Part shown: one piece after another, positions 35,172 to 49,100 of the stretch | How positions within the stretch are numbered: position 1 is the first letter of the stretch | How the letters are laid out: each line of letters opens with the position of its first letter | NCBI GenBank assembly: GCA_023078555.1 | Contig: CM041197.1 | Span: forward strand, 3,010,501 to 3,074,500 | DNA from: Ulva prolifera | Taxonomy: Eukaryota > Chlorophyta > Ulvophyceae > Ulvales > Ulvaceae | DNA: 64,000 nucleotides | Direction of reading: 5' to 3' | Program-made: the position numbers and the translations under genes | Notes under the pieces: generated by a model | Seen by the model: the letters and a program-made list of their open reading frames with translations, nothing else | The model's database searches: none | Told to the model about the DNA's origin: nothing

Positions 35172-38100
35172 TCAGAAGCGGCCGTGCTTCCAGGCGCCCT
35201 GCTGGTGCGCGGCGTGGATGGCCGCATACTGCGCCACCTTCTCCTCTGACGGCCCCGGCTTGCGCGCCTCCGCGCCGTTGCCGCGTGTAGACACGCTCAC
35301 CGGCTTCACGTCGGCCTTCAGCAGCTGCGCCGCGGTGCCGGGCAGCGGCGCGTTGCTCCCCGTCGGCACGGTGACACGCGTCGGGCGGCTCGACGGCCCG
35401 GCCCGCGGCGCCACCCCGACTGACCCGAGGCCACCGACCGTCGTCACCTGCTGCTGCAGCTTCGTGACTCCGAAGCTGATGCTCTTGGAGCCGCTCACAA
35501 CGTCCGCGCTGTCGAGGACCTTCGCCGCGGCCCCAGATGCAGCTGCAGGCGCCATCTTTGGCGGGTCCGCGCTGACCTGTGGAGACGGCAGAGGGGTTAC
35601 GACGCCGTGCGGCACGGTGCCGGACAGCGGCCGGGACTGGTCGAGCGACACGCGGCCATCGGCGGTGTAGACCGATTCGTCCCGCGGCGCCGGCACCGCG
35701 CCGACCCAACCGGCCGCATACGTGCTGCGGCTGTCCACCGACCCGCAGAAGCTCGCGTTGGAGTGCGACACCCTGTGCAGGCCGCCGCCGCGGCGCGACG
35801 GGATCGAGCTGCGTGGGGAGCCGGCATGCATGCCGGCATGCCTGCCGGAGCCGCTCGACCGCCAGCGCAGCGCGTGCGAAGACGCCGCGATCGGCACGGC
35901 ATTTGCCGTCGAGTACTCCAGCAGGTCGCCCGCATCGGATGGGGCCGGCCGTTCGGAGCGCATCGATCGCAGCGACCGCTGGCTGCTCGGCTGCGGCATG
36001 GGGACGGCGGTGCCGTCGGCGGAGGCCATCATGTAGGCCCCCTGCGCCCCGCCTTGAGGGGGGCTGCGCGAGCGGGTGAAGTAGTTGGCGCCGCCGTGGA
36101 TCGAGGCGCTGTTGCGGGACGGCGGCACGCCGGTGGAGAGCTGCGGGCGGAGCTCGTCAGGGTGGCCCCTGCCGGAGGCGGCAGCGATGCGCTCCTTGTG
36201 CGCGGCCGCGGTCGGGCTCGGGGCGACCTCCCCGGACGCGTCAAAGGCCATGTTGGTGACGATCGTCTGCTCTGCTGCCCCTGGCTGCATCACCGGCATT
36301 CGTGTCATGCACTGCATTTGGGGGCGAGATGCGAGAATGCAACAATAGACATCGTGCTGGCCCCGGTACTGCAGGTGGCCACCGACTCTTCCCAGAGCCC
36401 GATCACCTGGACTAGATTCGTGTCGATCCAATTCTGCAAAAGACAAATCAAAAGGACATGGGTCATTGCGTGACAGAGCACCAAAGTTGACTGCCAGGCG
36501 TCACAGCCACAGGCAGTGATCTGGCAACGTGCAGAGGACGTCGCGCGCCGTGTTAGCGTGCCAGAAATCCTGCCGCTCTGTGGAAACGTGAGCATATATC
36601 GACGCAGGCAGCCGGATGGTAGATATCACTGAGCAGTAGGGTGGGGGAGGTGGGCGGGGCCGCACAGGGTTGCTGGGCTGGCCGCCTTCGAGCATGTGCA
36701 CCGTGTGGCCGGGGCCGGTGAGGTCGCCGACGTCCGTGAACGCGATCGGGCGGTCGCTCAGCGACACCGCCAGTAGCCGCTCATTCAGCTTGTATTGCAT
36801 CTGCACAGCGCCACACCGTGAGGGCGGGGCGGCTTGACCTGGTGCGCCGGGAGGGCCGTTGAGGCAACGCCAGTGCAACCAGACGCATAGTTGGCAGCTG
36901 CGAGTACCAGTGCCGGTGACGCAAGGGGCGCTACGGCAGCGAGAAGGTATGGCTGATTTCAGAAACCCAATTGGGGACATGACGGTGACCAAAGCGGTTT
37001 GTCCCCTGCCTGTGAATGAACCAGGTGCCCGGCAACCCCCCGACTCGGCGCTCAAGCTGGAATCACATAGTACAACGACGCTGCATGCGTCGCCCACTCG
37101 CAGCGCCGCCACACCATGGCAGCCAACTCATGCTCCACCAACTATTTGCACAGAACACCTGCTTCACTGCTTCAGCGCACCTGGTATCAAGGCGCACAGT
37201 TTTGAAGCATGTTTCAATGCTGCCTCATGGGGCCACAGATGGTACCTGTGCAGCCCCGAAACGACGGCGGTCGCGTGGATCGAGGCTGCACAGGCTGGTT
37301 GCAGCAGTCATGCCCGTGGCGGCTCGCCCGCACGACACATGTGCCCGCGAAGCGTGTGCTCAGCAGCGAAGCGCACCAGTAACCGCGCAATGCGTGTACG
37401 CATGGTACATGTATGCATGCAAACTAGGCTTCACGCGGTCGCACCCCACGTGGCCAGCATGTTTCTATGATTGAACAGCGCAATTTGCGCACGGAGGCAA
37501 GCACCCCTGGCCATGGAACCAGTCTCCACAGACCCGCGCAAATGTACATGCATGCAGAACTGCACCGGACTCCCGACTGCTTCTACAACCGCAAGCGCGA
37601 TTCTCGTGTCCCAGCCACGCAATCAGAATCGAGGCCCTGACAGCCGGATGGCCCCCACTCGACCCCCGAGACCGGGCGAAAACGCAGCTCATTCCGCGCT
37701 GGGAGACGGCAGACGCCGGCGATGCAACACGAGACACGCGCAGGCTAGGTCGCTGCGCGGCGGACCGTGGCAAGCGCGATGCCCGCGAAGCTCGTCTGCG
37801 GCGCCCGCACAACAGCCCACCACAGCGGGTTCACGAGCCAGGGGCGCCGGCGCCGCCGCGGCCGCGTCCGGGGGCGTGCGCAGCGCATACACCGCGCCCA
37901 TGGCCACGGGGGCCGCAGTCTCGGGCGGGCAGGGCGGACCTGCGGGAGGGGCAGCTCGTTGGGGTCGTAGTGGAAGGGGTCCTCGATGTCACGCGCGACC
38001 TCGTTCAGCATGACGTGCGTGACCACGGCCATGAAGGTGAGCACGGTGGCGACGTAGATATGCTGCGTGAAGCCGACGACGGCGATGGGCGCGGCGATGA

Positions 38101-41100
38101 CGTACACGAGCAGCGTGATGTTGATAGCCTGCGCCCACGGGAACGGGAACGGCGTGTCGGTCAGCTTCCTGCATGGCGCGGCGTGTCGATGCATAGCTGG
38201 TGCGGACAGGAACGGCGGCGAGAGGCCGGAGTGTGGGCGTGGGCATGGCTGCAGCCACCAGTGGACACGCATTGCCATCTCTCACCCGGCCGTGTGTGCA
38301 GGCACACCCTCCCGGCAAACCCGGCCCGGCTGACATGCCATGCACAGCATGGTGCGATGTTGGGTGACGACGTGCCTGATTCCGGTTGATCCTTACGGAG
38401 TCGTATGACAAGCAGAAAGAGGTACTATATGGCGCACGCATGATCGGGGATGAATGGGCTGGTGGGGCGGCGCACTGGCACTGTTCGAAGGCGACGAGCG
38501 CGTCGGCGAGGGAGTGGTGAATACGCGACTGGATTGGGGGCGACGCCTTGACGCCGCCGGCGTGGATGCGCTCGATGAGGCACTGGTGGATCCACGACGC
38601 GATCGTGTGCACCCGCTCCGTCGGCGCCGGCGCATACGTCCCTGCATGTGCCGCCCACACCAGCATGAAACACCCTGCCTCCCCGGACGACTCAAAGCAC
38701 TGACCAACAAACAGCACACTGTATCAAGTGCCTATGCATTTGGCCTGTGCATATGTCGCGCAGCACGCAGCGCACAGCACGCGGGGCGCGCACCGTTGCC
38801 GAGGAGGACGCCGTGGATGCCGAGGTTGAGGTCGGGGACGGCGGTGCAGGTGTCGCCGCTGGTGATGAAGGCGCCGAGCGCGACGCCCTCCGCCTGCGTC
38901 AGGCCGCCGATGATGGGCAGCTTCATCGTGCGGTAGATGTGCTGCGAGTGCTCGGCGCTGGTGCCTGCACACAGCGCTCGGGACATGTGGACGCTGGTGC
39001 AGTGCTACCTGCTGCCAGTGCTGAAGTCCACGATGCGATCAGCATCACACAGGTGCACAATCCATCTGTCCACTCACCATCACATGTTCATGGCAACACA
39101 CCGCATTGGACTCCGCTACACCTCAACACGAGTCTCAGAGATCAGACATCCAGGGTAGAGATGCACTCGGGGCGTGCAGAAAGCAGGAAACAGGGCCGGG
39201 CAGCGCACGCAGGACAAAGTAGTCCATGATGTTCTTCGAGCCCGCCCAGTGGCGGGAGTGCTTCGAGGACTTGGCGGGCCGCGGCAGCTGCGCCTGCACG
39301 CCGTACCCGAACTTGGCCGCGTGGTCGAGGTCGCTGTAGCCCGCCTTTGTCTTGCCCGCGCCGTCCGCGCCCGCGCCGCCATCCGCCGCCTTGGTCGGGC
39401 TGCTGCGGCCGCCAGTGATGACGTGTGCGCTGTCCTCGCTGTCGTGCGAGTCGACCGTGATCTTCGTCAGCATGTGGATGTTGTCCGGGGGCGCCTGTGC
39501 GAGCGAGTCGTGCACCTGCGGCAGGCAAGTGGTCATGCACGGTACATAGCATGATATCTTGAGCCCTGGTCAGGTGGGGGGGACTCCGCGAATCTGGGCG
39601 TGGACCAAGCACTTTGGGGGAGCGAAAGGTGGGGCAGCAACGCGGCTGGGAATGCGGCAAGCCATGTGTTGCACCGTATGCACATCACGCAACGCAGCCC
39701 TTGCCCCTCTGCAGCACGCAACGATCGCGTACGCCACAAGCAGGGGAGGTACGATACGGCACAGGCCATGCCACATGCTTCGAGTTCATGCACGCGCACC
39801 ACGATGTTCTCCATGTTGTAGTCGCCGCGCAGTGTGGCGAGCGCGACGCCGTGGAAGAGGGAGATGAGGTGCACAAAGGTGTCCTTGAACCACTTGTGCT
39901 CCTCGATCTGCTCCGCCGTGGCGCCCGTCTTGGGCACGGCGGTCTTGTCAAAGTTGAGGGTGGTGGTGATCGCGTCGGAGAGCTTCGCGGTCATCTGCTG
40001 CAGCTGCGACCGCCCCTCCCAGTAACGGTTGTAGCTTAGATTGCTCCTGCAGCCGACGTCCGCGTGTCAGATGCTGCGTGCACGTTGTGTCTTTGGTGAG
40101 CATGCTATGCGAATGGGAGTGGATGAGCTAGATTGATCCACATAGCCTATCCACTCTCGAGAGGTACGTACGGGAGTCCCGTGCTCACGGCCTGGGCGCC
40201 GCCCCGCAGCCCCGCACAGCGCTGCGCTGGCGATTGGTTCAATCGCACAATCCAGAACGGAGACGGGTCACAGGGCGCTCGTATCTACTATTCAAGTCGA
40301 TCGTCCAGTCAGGGCCCAGAAGCCACAAACCTCTGCTGATTTGGGGACTCGGGAAGGATGTGTGATATAGCAGAAGCAGCAGGGCCACCTCCGAGTGCTT
40401 GCTGGTCCTCTCACCACGACGTACATCAACTGCTTGGTATGAGTTAGGTAATACATTTTTTAGAGCAAGCCACAGGCAAATGTCAGCTATGACACAAAGA
40501 AGTGGTAGGAAGTCAAGAGTAGTCAAACCCTGACTGTGGTGTCAGATCAACTGCTTGCAATTCCCCCCTGAACTGGATGCAGCTGTGCTCTCAGAAAGGC
40601 CGCATCGCCCCAGTGTAACCCGTAGCTGTGCACAAATCAAGAGCGTACAGCGCAGTCTCAAGAACGCGCCACGAATGGCTCATCGATCTGCACGACACTC
40701 TACACGCCGCCCCGTGTTCGCGATCGCACCTGGGGCATCGCCGCCACTCCCCCCGCGGCCACACCTCACGCTACGTACGCAGGCCATGTCACGCATGCAC
40801 ATGCATATCTGAGCAACACAACGCCTCACATGTACAGGTGTGCGCGACTGTTGGCAGGCCGTGCCACACCAGCACGTGCAGAGACCAATTGGGAAACACC
40901 CGCCACTGACGTAGACCTGTTGTGACAATCGATCGTTGAAACGTGCCGCGCCTGCACGAGGCCGCCCACGTCGTCGAGGTTGAAACAGATAACACGGCAT
41001 GCCGCGGCATGCATACATACACGCGTACGCGCGAAGCTTCTTAAAGCTTGGCAGGCGTGGTGCCGCCTGGCACGTGTGATGGCCCTTGTGGCAGTCCGGT

Positions 41101-42417
41101 AGCTTAGCTATCACATCGCTCAGTCCGCCAACAGACTCGACTTGTAGCGCTTGCGCTGCAGATGATGCTGGCACAGGAGCGTGCGTGCCCTGGTGCTTAT
41201 GCATGATCGCCCTGGCGCACACATGCATGCAGCGGACACTGAATATGTATGGTCGCCGTCATGCTACAAGCTCCCGGAAGCACTCCACGCACGAGCCACC
41301 ACCCGTAGCCGCTGCTGTGCATTTTCTAGACCGACCAAGACAGTGCAGATGGTACCACAATGCGGAATGATGTGGTCCTGACTAATTCACGGGGCTGTGC
41401 ATATTTGTCGAGGGCATGGTGCTGGAGCTACAAAGAGCGCATGCGAGGGGTCGAACTTGTGTGGGCGTCATGGAGGCACCCGCGCGGTGACGGCTGCGGC
41501 GAAGGACGCCCGGGCAGATTGCGTGACTCACGGAGCCCGCCGACAAAGCAGCATACTACGCTATAACGAAGAATCAGTGAAGGAGAGGAATAAAAATGCC
41601 AATATTTAGGCAATCACGCCGCTGCGGGTGCCCCAGGCAGCTGTTTAGTGCCACAGGCGCGTGGCAACACTGCCCTGGCACTGCCGACGTCACGAGGGCT
41701 GTGCTGCGCCAAGGACGGCACGTCCCGCAGCAGCTCCCACCCAAGCCCTCTACAAAAACATTTCTATGGACGCGATACCGCTTCAGTGCCTCCAAGTGCG
41801 GGTGCGCCTGCGGGCGGGCGCCAGTGTTGCCAAGGGTACCTGGTCAAAATCCGTTACGCAGGGCTCGTGAACGCCGCGCGACAAGGCTGAAGCGATGCAA
41901 ACACCACAGAAAGGCTCAGAAAAGAGATAATTACCGATGTGGCACGAGGTGGGGCGTGTTGGGGCTGCTGTGGGCATGGAACTGGGGTCAGGCAGGCTCG
42001 CAGTGCGACTGCAAGCACGAACTGGCGGAGCGCATGAACACACGGAAGGACGACCAGTCGCATCACACGACGCCTGTTCGATGTCATGCACGCCCCCGTG
42101 ACAGCGCGCCATGCAACCGACTGCCGTTTCTCGGAGGTGTGTGCGTGTCAAGCAGGCATGTTCGAGCTGCAGTGGTTGCACAGCCTTCACGGCGAGGTGA
42201 CGCACCTGAACACGACCATGAATCCCGCGATGAAGAAGAACATCTGGATGATGTAGGAGTTGTCGAAGAGCTTCCAGTCGGTGGTGTTGAACAGCGCTGA
42301 GAGGGTTGCCGCGATACCAGCGGAGATGCAGGCGTGAGGCATCGCCCGGGGAAAGGCCGAGCCATACATCCTGAACAACACATGGTGCCCCCAGACTCCC
42401 TTTTTATACGTGATCAT
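35172..42417 (-). CDS. Bestrophin/UPF0187-family anion channel, paralogue B
   Basis: Predicted 870 residues in eight exons on the minus strand: 42417-42206, 40046-39794, 39515-39209, 38964-38794, 38641-38476, 38168-37940, 36800-36666, 36311-35172. Exons 2, 4, 5, 6 and 7 have exactly the same length as in paralogue A (253, 171, 166, 229, 135), and all intron phases agree. Key segments are FRMYGSAFPRAMPH, VFRSNLSYNRYWEGR, KLTDTPFPFPWAQAINI and EVARDIEDPFHYDPNELPL. Hydrophobic helices are in exons 1 and 6. Exon 3 has an Asp/Gly/Lys-rich insert longer than in A. The roughly 380-residue tail is disordered and Ser/Pro-rich and shares a YSTAN...RWR motif with the tail of A. A bestrophin-type pentameric chloride or bicarbonate channel is expected, and the membrane is unknown. 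The start ATG matches that of A. The exon 7 donor (ccct|gtgcgg) is inferred from the matching length. Confidence 0.88.
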
Positions 42418-45400
42418 GACTACTAATCTCGTCCTGTGCTACCATAGACAGGCCCTCGGCAGGCGCTAGTTCAGCGGGCGCAGAAGGCTTCGCTGCAGCT
42501 GCGTGTTAAGCTTCCAGCGGCATATGAGGCTTCATGTAAACGCCTGAGAGCACAGTGACATTGCATGTACTGGAAGGCATCTGTGCGGTATATATCTCCT
42601 GCATGGCCGGCGATTCCCCGCTTGAAACGTTGCCTAGCTGGAACGCATGGTACTGACCACCATTTCTGGCGCACTTGAAGCCATGGGGTACGGGCGGCCC
42701 GGCATGGGTGGCCGCGGGCAGCGTGATTGGCGCCGGCACTTTATGACGATGCAGCCACCGCGGATGCAACGTTGCACCGGTAAACAACAAGTTCTGCCGT
42801 GCGCATGATGCAGTCCCTGAAAGCTCGACCACCGAGCCCCCCAATCGCACGGGTCACACGTACGCATCTGTGACGTGCTCGCATGTGCACAAACCGCACA
42901 ACTCGCTGCACACGGCTCCGTCCTGCAAACGCTGCAATCGATACAGCCAGGTGCTTTGACGGCGTCTCCAGCCACATGGAATGCGTAAGACCACGCCGAT
43001 CAAGACCGCGCGCCCGAATGACTGCAGCGCTGGTAATCACACCTCGACCTACGGGCGTCCCCTCCTGCGAGCGCACAGACAATTGCATGCCACATTTGTC
43101 TGGCATGTAGCTCATGCGCAAACGCGGACGCCGACGTCAGGAATAACGGCTGCACACAGCTCGAGGTGGTCTCGTGCGTTCGCGTGGGCATGGCGGTGCT
43201 GCAGTGCTGTGGCAGGTCATGCCGGGCGAGTTCCTCACGCCACAGCTGCACATTACGGCCTCCAGGACCGGCTGCAGCTCTCATTACACGCAGATCCATG
43301 ACGTGGGCTTCAAGCTAGCCGATCTGACCCTACGGACGTTGGAGGTACACCTTTGCCTGTGGAACCACTATTGATCTAACAATGCCAAGTTGGAGAGGAG
43401 GGTGTAGGCAGCACCCCATGGAGGCACCACACTGGAACATAGCACAGCCAAGCCAAGGCACATCACAGCCATCGTCCAACACAGAGCACGTCCAGGCCTG
43501 GTCCGTGTCATGGCCATGGCCATGCATGTGCCCACACTCAATGAAGTTCAGGTCCTGCTCTACCTTTAAGCTGAAAGCTGTCTAGACAGCTCCAGATGTG
43601 CACGTGCATGTACGCACACAGCCACGGCTGCAGCCCGAGTCTCACACATGACGACGATCAAGGCTGCAGCTCTAGCAGAACAATTGCCACGTGCAGCAGG
43701 CAGCGGCTACGGCTGTCCCGGCCAGCGGTCCAGGCACTCTCCAGCCCACGTGTACGTGCCACGCATCCTCCCTGATCATCGATTAGAGGTTCTTTGATGA
43801 TCTGACTCCCAAGTTGTAATCCCAGCACATCCTACTGACACCTTCTACTAACCGCCCTCATGACTCTGGTCCACGTGTCATGCCAGCAGGGGCTCGAGTA
43901 GAGATTGTCTGCAGCCCTGGCCCTGCTGTACCACATCACTGATCGGTCCACGGGATACCTCTTGTCTAGCCAGCTCCAGGACCTCCACACCCAAGACCTC
44001 CACTGATTCCTCACCTCGTTTGTGAACACAGCCCTGGAAGAGTGCGTGCATGCCAGCCTCACATGTTGGCCCCGCGGCCCGAGCTGCTGGGGGGCAGCAG
44101 CAACAGCAAGGGCCCATGCCCTTGCTGTCCACCTTGCAAGGTCATCTTATTGACTTGCATTGACCAAACAAAAACAAAGACAAACAAAGGCGATCGTGTT
44201 GTACTGACTGCTGGCTTACACGTTGACCGGTCCAGCCAGGCCCGGACACTGACGCACACCTCGGTAGGGTGCAGGGTGGCATGGCCTCGCAGGCTTGGCC
44301 CCACACGTACCTCGAGGCATGCACCCCTGCAGCAGCTGCAACGACATGAGCATCCAGGCGCAGCCAACAAGCAGCTGCAGCCTTCCGCCCTGCCAGGCTT
44401 CACGCCCCTGGTCTGCCGCCGCTCGTTCTGTACGGTCAAAGCGTTGGCCATTGCTCCTGAGCTGGTGTCGCATCGGGGTAAGGCCATGGACCCCCTCCAC
44501 TGAGGCGGTTGCAGCGTGTCACATGGCAGCAGGCCTCGCTGCTGAGAAGCCACGGCCTTGGCAGTAAGCACATGTTCTCAAACGCTCTTCTGATGCGACC
44601 ATGGCAGACCTTGTGTGCAGTAGATTGCCACGCTTGGCACAAGGTGTCGAGCATCTGCGATGTTTCTTCTCAGTTGTATCTGTGACTCAGACAGAGCTCA
44701 ATTGCAGCGGGCAAGCCTGCTGCTGCGCATATACGCTTGAAACTGTTTTCTGCAGCGCTTGGGCTGTGGAGAGACGGGCAGTTGCGAGCGATCGGAGAGC
44801 CAGGCAGGCAAGTGGCACAGGCTCCACTGACTTCGTGAGGGCGGGCGTCCTGAAGTGCAGCCCCAGTGGTGTAGCTTGTCCGAAGTGAAGCATCCCAGGA
44901 ATGATGCACCGGTGTGTGTCACATTTTCAGGATCTTGCGACTTGTAGGTTGCCCGAAAGTGAGTCGATGAGCGTTCCTCGGGTCCCGCAGATTGGGGCTT
45001 GCTGCAAAAGAGCATGCAAAGTCGGCCCTATTGTGACCAGCCATCGCTTTGATTTGCAATTGTAGCGTATCGAGTCTTCCTCCTCGGATGCCCACGCCAG
45101 CTGCAGTAAGCCCTGCGACGCGAATGCGTGTGTGTGTGCGAAGCAGAAGGGAGGGATGCCAAGCACGGTCGCGTCACCGTCGCAAACGTCTCTACGCACA
45201 TAGTGCCGACCGTGTACGGCAATTGTCCGCACTACAAGACGGACGTTGCACCTGCAGCTGTACCAGAGCTGTGCATCGCAGCTAGCGCCGCTTTTGCAAG
45301 CCAGCAGCTTGACAGTATCTCAAGAGATAAGTCACAGACTCTACGTAACAGCCGCTACTGTACACGGAATCTCAGCAGAGCCTGACATCAGAGCGCCAGA

Positions 45401-46154
45401 AGAGAGAGGTGATGCATGATGGCTTCTGGTCGCTGCGCACGGCATGCTCAGACACTCGCGAAATTTCGCACACTGTAGCGCTGGCCTTTTGAACGATGTA
45501 GCGCAGGATCATTGCAAACCATACTGATAGAATGCTATGCAGCCACAACAGCCAGAAAGGCAAATGACACGTTATCAATCATGTTCTATAATTTTGTTCA
45601 TATCGTGTCTTCTTGAATGAAGGAGAGCCAGCATCGTTGAGCGTCCGCGGGAGCATTCTTTGTGCATAGGCTAAGACTGTGGCTTCTCAGCCTATGCATG
45701 TAGCTGTAGAGTGCGCTCTCTTCAAGTCAGACACGTTTTCGGTATCGGTTTTGAGTCTGTCCGGCGGTATCGTCCGGACACAGCTCTCACTACGCGAGGC
45801 AGCGCAAGGCTCTGGAGCACACCAAAAGACGTGAGAGTCATAAACTTGTACACGGCAAGACTCAGTGAGACTTGATTCTTATATTTGACGCTCGAGTGGT
45901 ATGAATTGTGATCATATACATACCAGCACACCATGGTGTCGCACGCAATGCTCCGGACGCCATGGTGTCAAGATGGTTCCCGTGACGTCTTGCATGTGGC
46001 GAAATGCTTGAGATGTGACTGCTGTATATAGACTCCTAATGTGACCGTGCATTATTCTATACGCCTGTGCGTGCTGGCGCGCACCCCGTTGACGACCAGC
46101 TTTGTCTGTTCAGGGCCAGCGACGGGCTGTGGATAAGCTCCATTGCGCGCTCAA
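42418..46154. other. Intergenic between bestrophin B and the B3 gene
   Basis: Mostly without supportable genes. One protein-like plus-strand segment is listed separately. Several minus-strand frames between 42500 and 42850 and around 44950-45200 look partly protein-like but could not be chained into a gene. Confidence 0.35.
43205..43344 (+). other. Candidate isolated exon
   Basis: 140 bases between a good acceptor (ggtgctgcag) and a donor (ggag|gtacac), open in one frame: LWQVMPGEFLTPQLHIT ... DVGFKLADLTLRTLE. The composition is protein-like, but no family is recognised and no adjoining exon was found. Confidence 0.25.
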
Positions 46155-49100
46155 ATGACCCAGGTACAGAATGCGTGTCGTGAGGCCTCGCCTTCAGAAG
46201 CAGAGGAGGCCATGAGTCTGAAGAGGTTCAAAATTCAGGCCTTAGGCAAGGCTGGCCGAGGCCAAAAGAAGAAGGCATCCACAGCAGTGACAGACAGCAG
46301 GAGGCGGTCAGCGCGCGGCAAACGCGCCCGAGAGGACCCAATCACTACTCCAGATGTAGGAAGCAGGCGCCGCCTGAGCTGCGCCAGCCCCTGCCAGGTG
46401 CCGGCGACAGGAGGCACTGCCTTCAGGACACCTGTGTCGGTGACTGTTGGGACTCTCTTCCCGTCTCCAGCCCAGGCCAAAGGCAGCGCCCCGGAGTGCG
46501 ATGGTGAAGAATCAAAAGAGTCTGCAATCTCTACTTTCAATGATCCTCCGAAGCAGGTAGGTTTCGAGAGCTGGGTGGCGCAGATTTATGAATGCTCTGT
46601 CGATGGTACAGCTGCCAAATCTCTCATTGTGTCATGCACTATGTCTACACGAGCTGCAGTCATCTCGCTTATCACGATTCATCGCTCAGTGAAGTAAAGT
46701 CAGGGAGGTGACATGCAGGACAGCCTGCCCGAGGTCGACGATGACATCATCGATGAGGTTGATGATCAGGGAACTCCACTGCTCCTCCTGCACCGTGCGG
46801 AGCGCATGAAGGCCATCAGCAGCAAGCTCGGCGGCATGGGCCTTCGGGAAGCAAGCATGGCCTTGACCACTGGCTGCCGCCCAATCACGGTGCGCAGCCG
46901 CGACCCGCATCAGGGCTGCAGTCTCACTGCGCTGCCACCCGCCAGCGATGCGCAATTGTGGCCAGCCACGTCCAGCACAACTTGCGTCTCAGGTACCACC
47001 TCCCGGCATGCGCCCACGGCACACCGCCGCAACGGGCCCTCACCGCACCCTGCCTGCAGGTCCAGCCGCAGCGCGCCGCACACAAGGTCCGGCGATGCTT
47101 CCCGCCGCCGAAGCCGACGCGCCACTCCGCGAGGACCCAGCACCTGCCGCCCCCCCGGTACAGCGACGGTGTGCACCTCGCCGACCGCTCCGCGCAGGCG
47201 CCGGCCCGCCGCGGAGGGCCCCGCGCGACGACCGCCTCCCGCCGCTCCACCATCGACTCTGCGCCCCGCTCCGCCGGCAGGTGGGTGCCCCACGCGGACC
47301 CCAACCTGCCGGCGGGGTCGAAGGTGTGGTACAACACGGCGCCGGCCACGTCGGCGGACGCGGCGGACGCGGCCTGCGGCGAGGCCGCCGCCTGCGAGGA
47401 GGCGCTCCGGGACGGCGGCGCCCTGATGGTCTCCACCGTGGTGCGCCCCGCGCTGCCTGCTGCCGCCGTGACGCCACTCCGCCGCCACGCTGCGTGCTCC
47501 GATCTGCTGCCTCTGGGTCAACCCCTGTCTACCTGGCATCTCCTTTTCATTCCTAGCCTCGCTGAATGGAATGCGCACGCTCCAGGCGCTTGCATGTAAC
47601 AGGCAGGCGCGCGCGGGAGCGTGCTGGGGAGGTGCTGCATGGCTGCGACACACCCGAACACTGCCGCCTGCTGGCGGCCTGCACCATTGCGCGCATGCTG
47701 CTGCCCTGCGTTGACACTGCTTCGCCTTGGGACCGGCGTGCCTGACTCTGCCATCGCTTTCTACACCGCAGCGGCCCGCACGAGCTCCTGGGGGCTGATG
47801 AACGGGTCAGCCCACAGTGCCCTCTCTGTCAGCGTGCGGCGCAGCCTTCCCAGAACGCACATGCATGACGTGGCACACCTCTCACCGTGCGGCGGCGCGC
47901 AGAGGATGACGTGGTCCAAGGTGGACTCGGGCTTCTGGCTGTCGCTGCCGAGCCAGCTCGTGGCGCGCATGCTCGACGCCTGGTGTGTGAACCAGTTTGG
48001 CAGCATGGAGTCGTGGAAGGTGCCGCTGTCGGTGGCGGCGGGCGCCCTCGAGGCCGAGCACATCGACCCCTGGGTCCGCATCCGCGACGTGCGCCCCCCC
48101 CCCCCCACCTGTGGCTGCGCTGACTGTGGTGGCACATGCGTGGCGCGGGCCCGCCAGCATGCTCGTGCCGGCCGGCACTGCTCTGGTCATTCCCATGCGC
48201 GGATGTGTGGGAGTGTCTGATGCTGATGCTCTGCCACACAGAACCGGTCCGGACGGTAGGGCCTGAGTCTCAGGAGGCTGGACTGGTGAGGGGGCTGCAA
48301 GGCGTGCGGGGTGCGGTGCAGGCGTGGGAGGTCGTGATGCTGCCGCGGGGCAACACCGTCGCCGGCCTCAGCGGCGGCTGGCGCCAGGTCTCCATCGACG
48401 AGGTGCGCCGCTGCCCTCCACGTCGCGCCGCCCACCATCCCCGCTGCGGCCTCCCGACCATGTTGGGCTGACTGTCGCCGCCAGTTGCATACTCTCCCCA
48501 AAGCTCGTACTCATGTTGTCGTCGAGTACCATGGCAGCAGCCCACTGAACCGGCAGCGAGGACCAGCACCGCCACGACTGCCCGAATCCGGGCAGTGGTT
48601 GGGGCTTCGTGTGGATTATGTGCCGCGTATGCCCCGGTGCCTTGTGTCGCTGACTCACACGCTGTGGTGACCTCCCCGTGGTGCCTTCTGCAGAAGCTTC
48701 AGGTGAACGACTACGTCGTGTTTGAGGTCGTGGACGGCCGCCCCGAGGAGCAGCGGGGCGTGCCGGACTGGCCCGCGATCAAGGCGCACATGAGCATCCG
48801 CATGCATGTCTTCCGGGCGCGGCTCCATGATGCGAGGTTCGCGACGGGGGCCGAGAGCGCGTATGGTGCGTGTGCCTGGCACAAGGTGGGCGGCAGCAGC
48901 GGCGAGGAGTCCGGCAGCGAGGACGCCGCGGAGGCGGGGGACGCTGCCGAGGAGGCGGATGCTGCTACCGGGGAGGCAGAGGGCGCGGCCGCGCAGACGG
49001 AGGGCGCTGCTGTGGAAGCAGAGGGCGCGGCCGTGGAGGCGGAGGTTGTGACTGGGGAGGCAGAGGGCGCGGCCGTGGAGGCGGAGGTTGTGACTGGGGA

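Noticed and set aside
46910-47653. 247-codon minus-strand frame over the B3 gene
   Set aside because: The plus strand has a matching exon with phase-0 acceptor and donor that joins the B3 exons.
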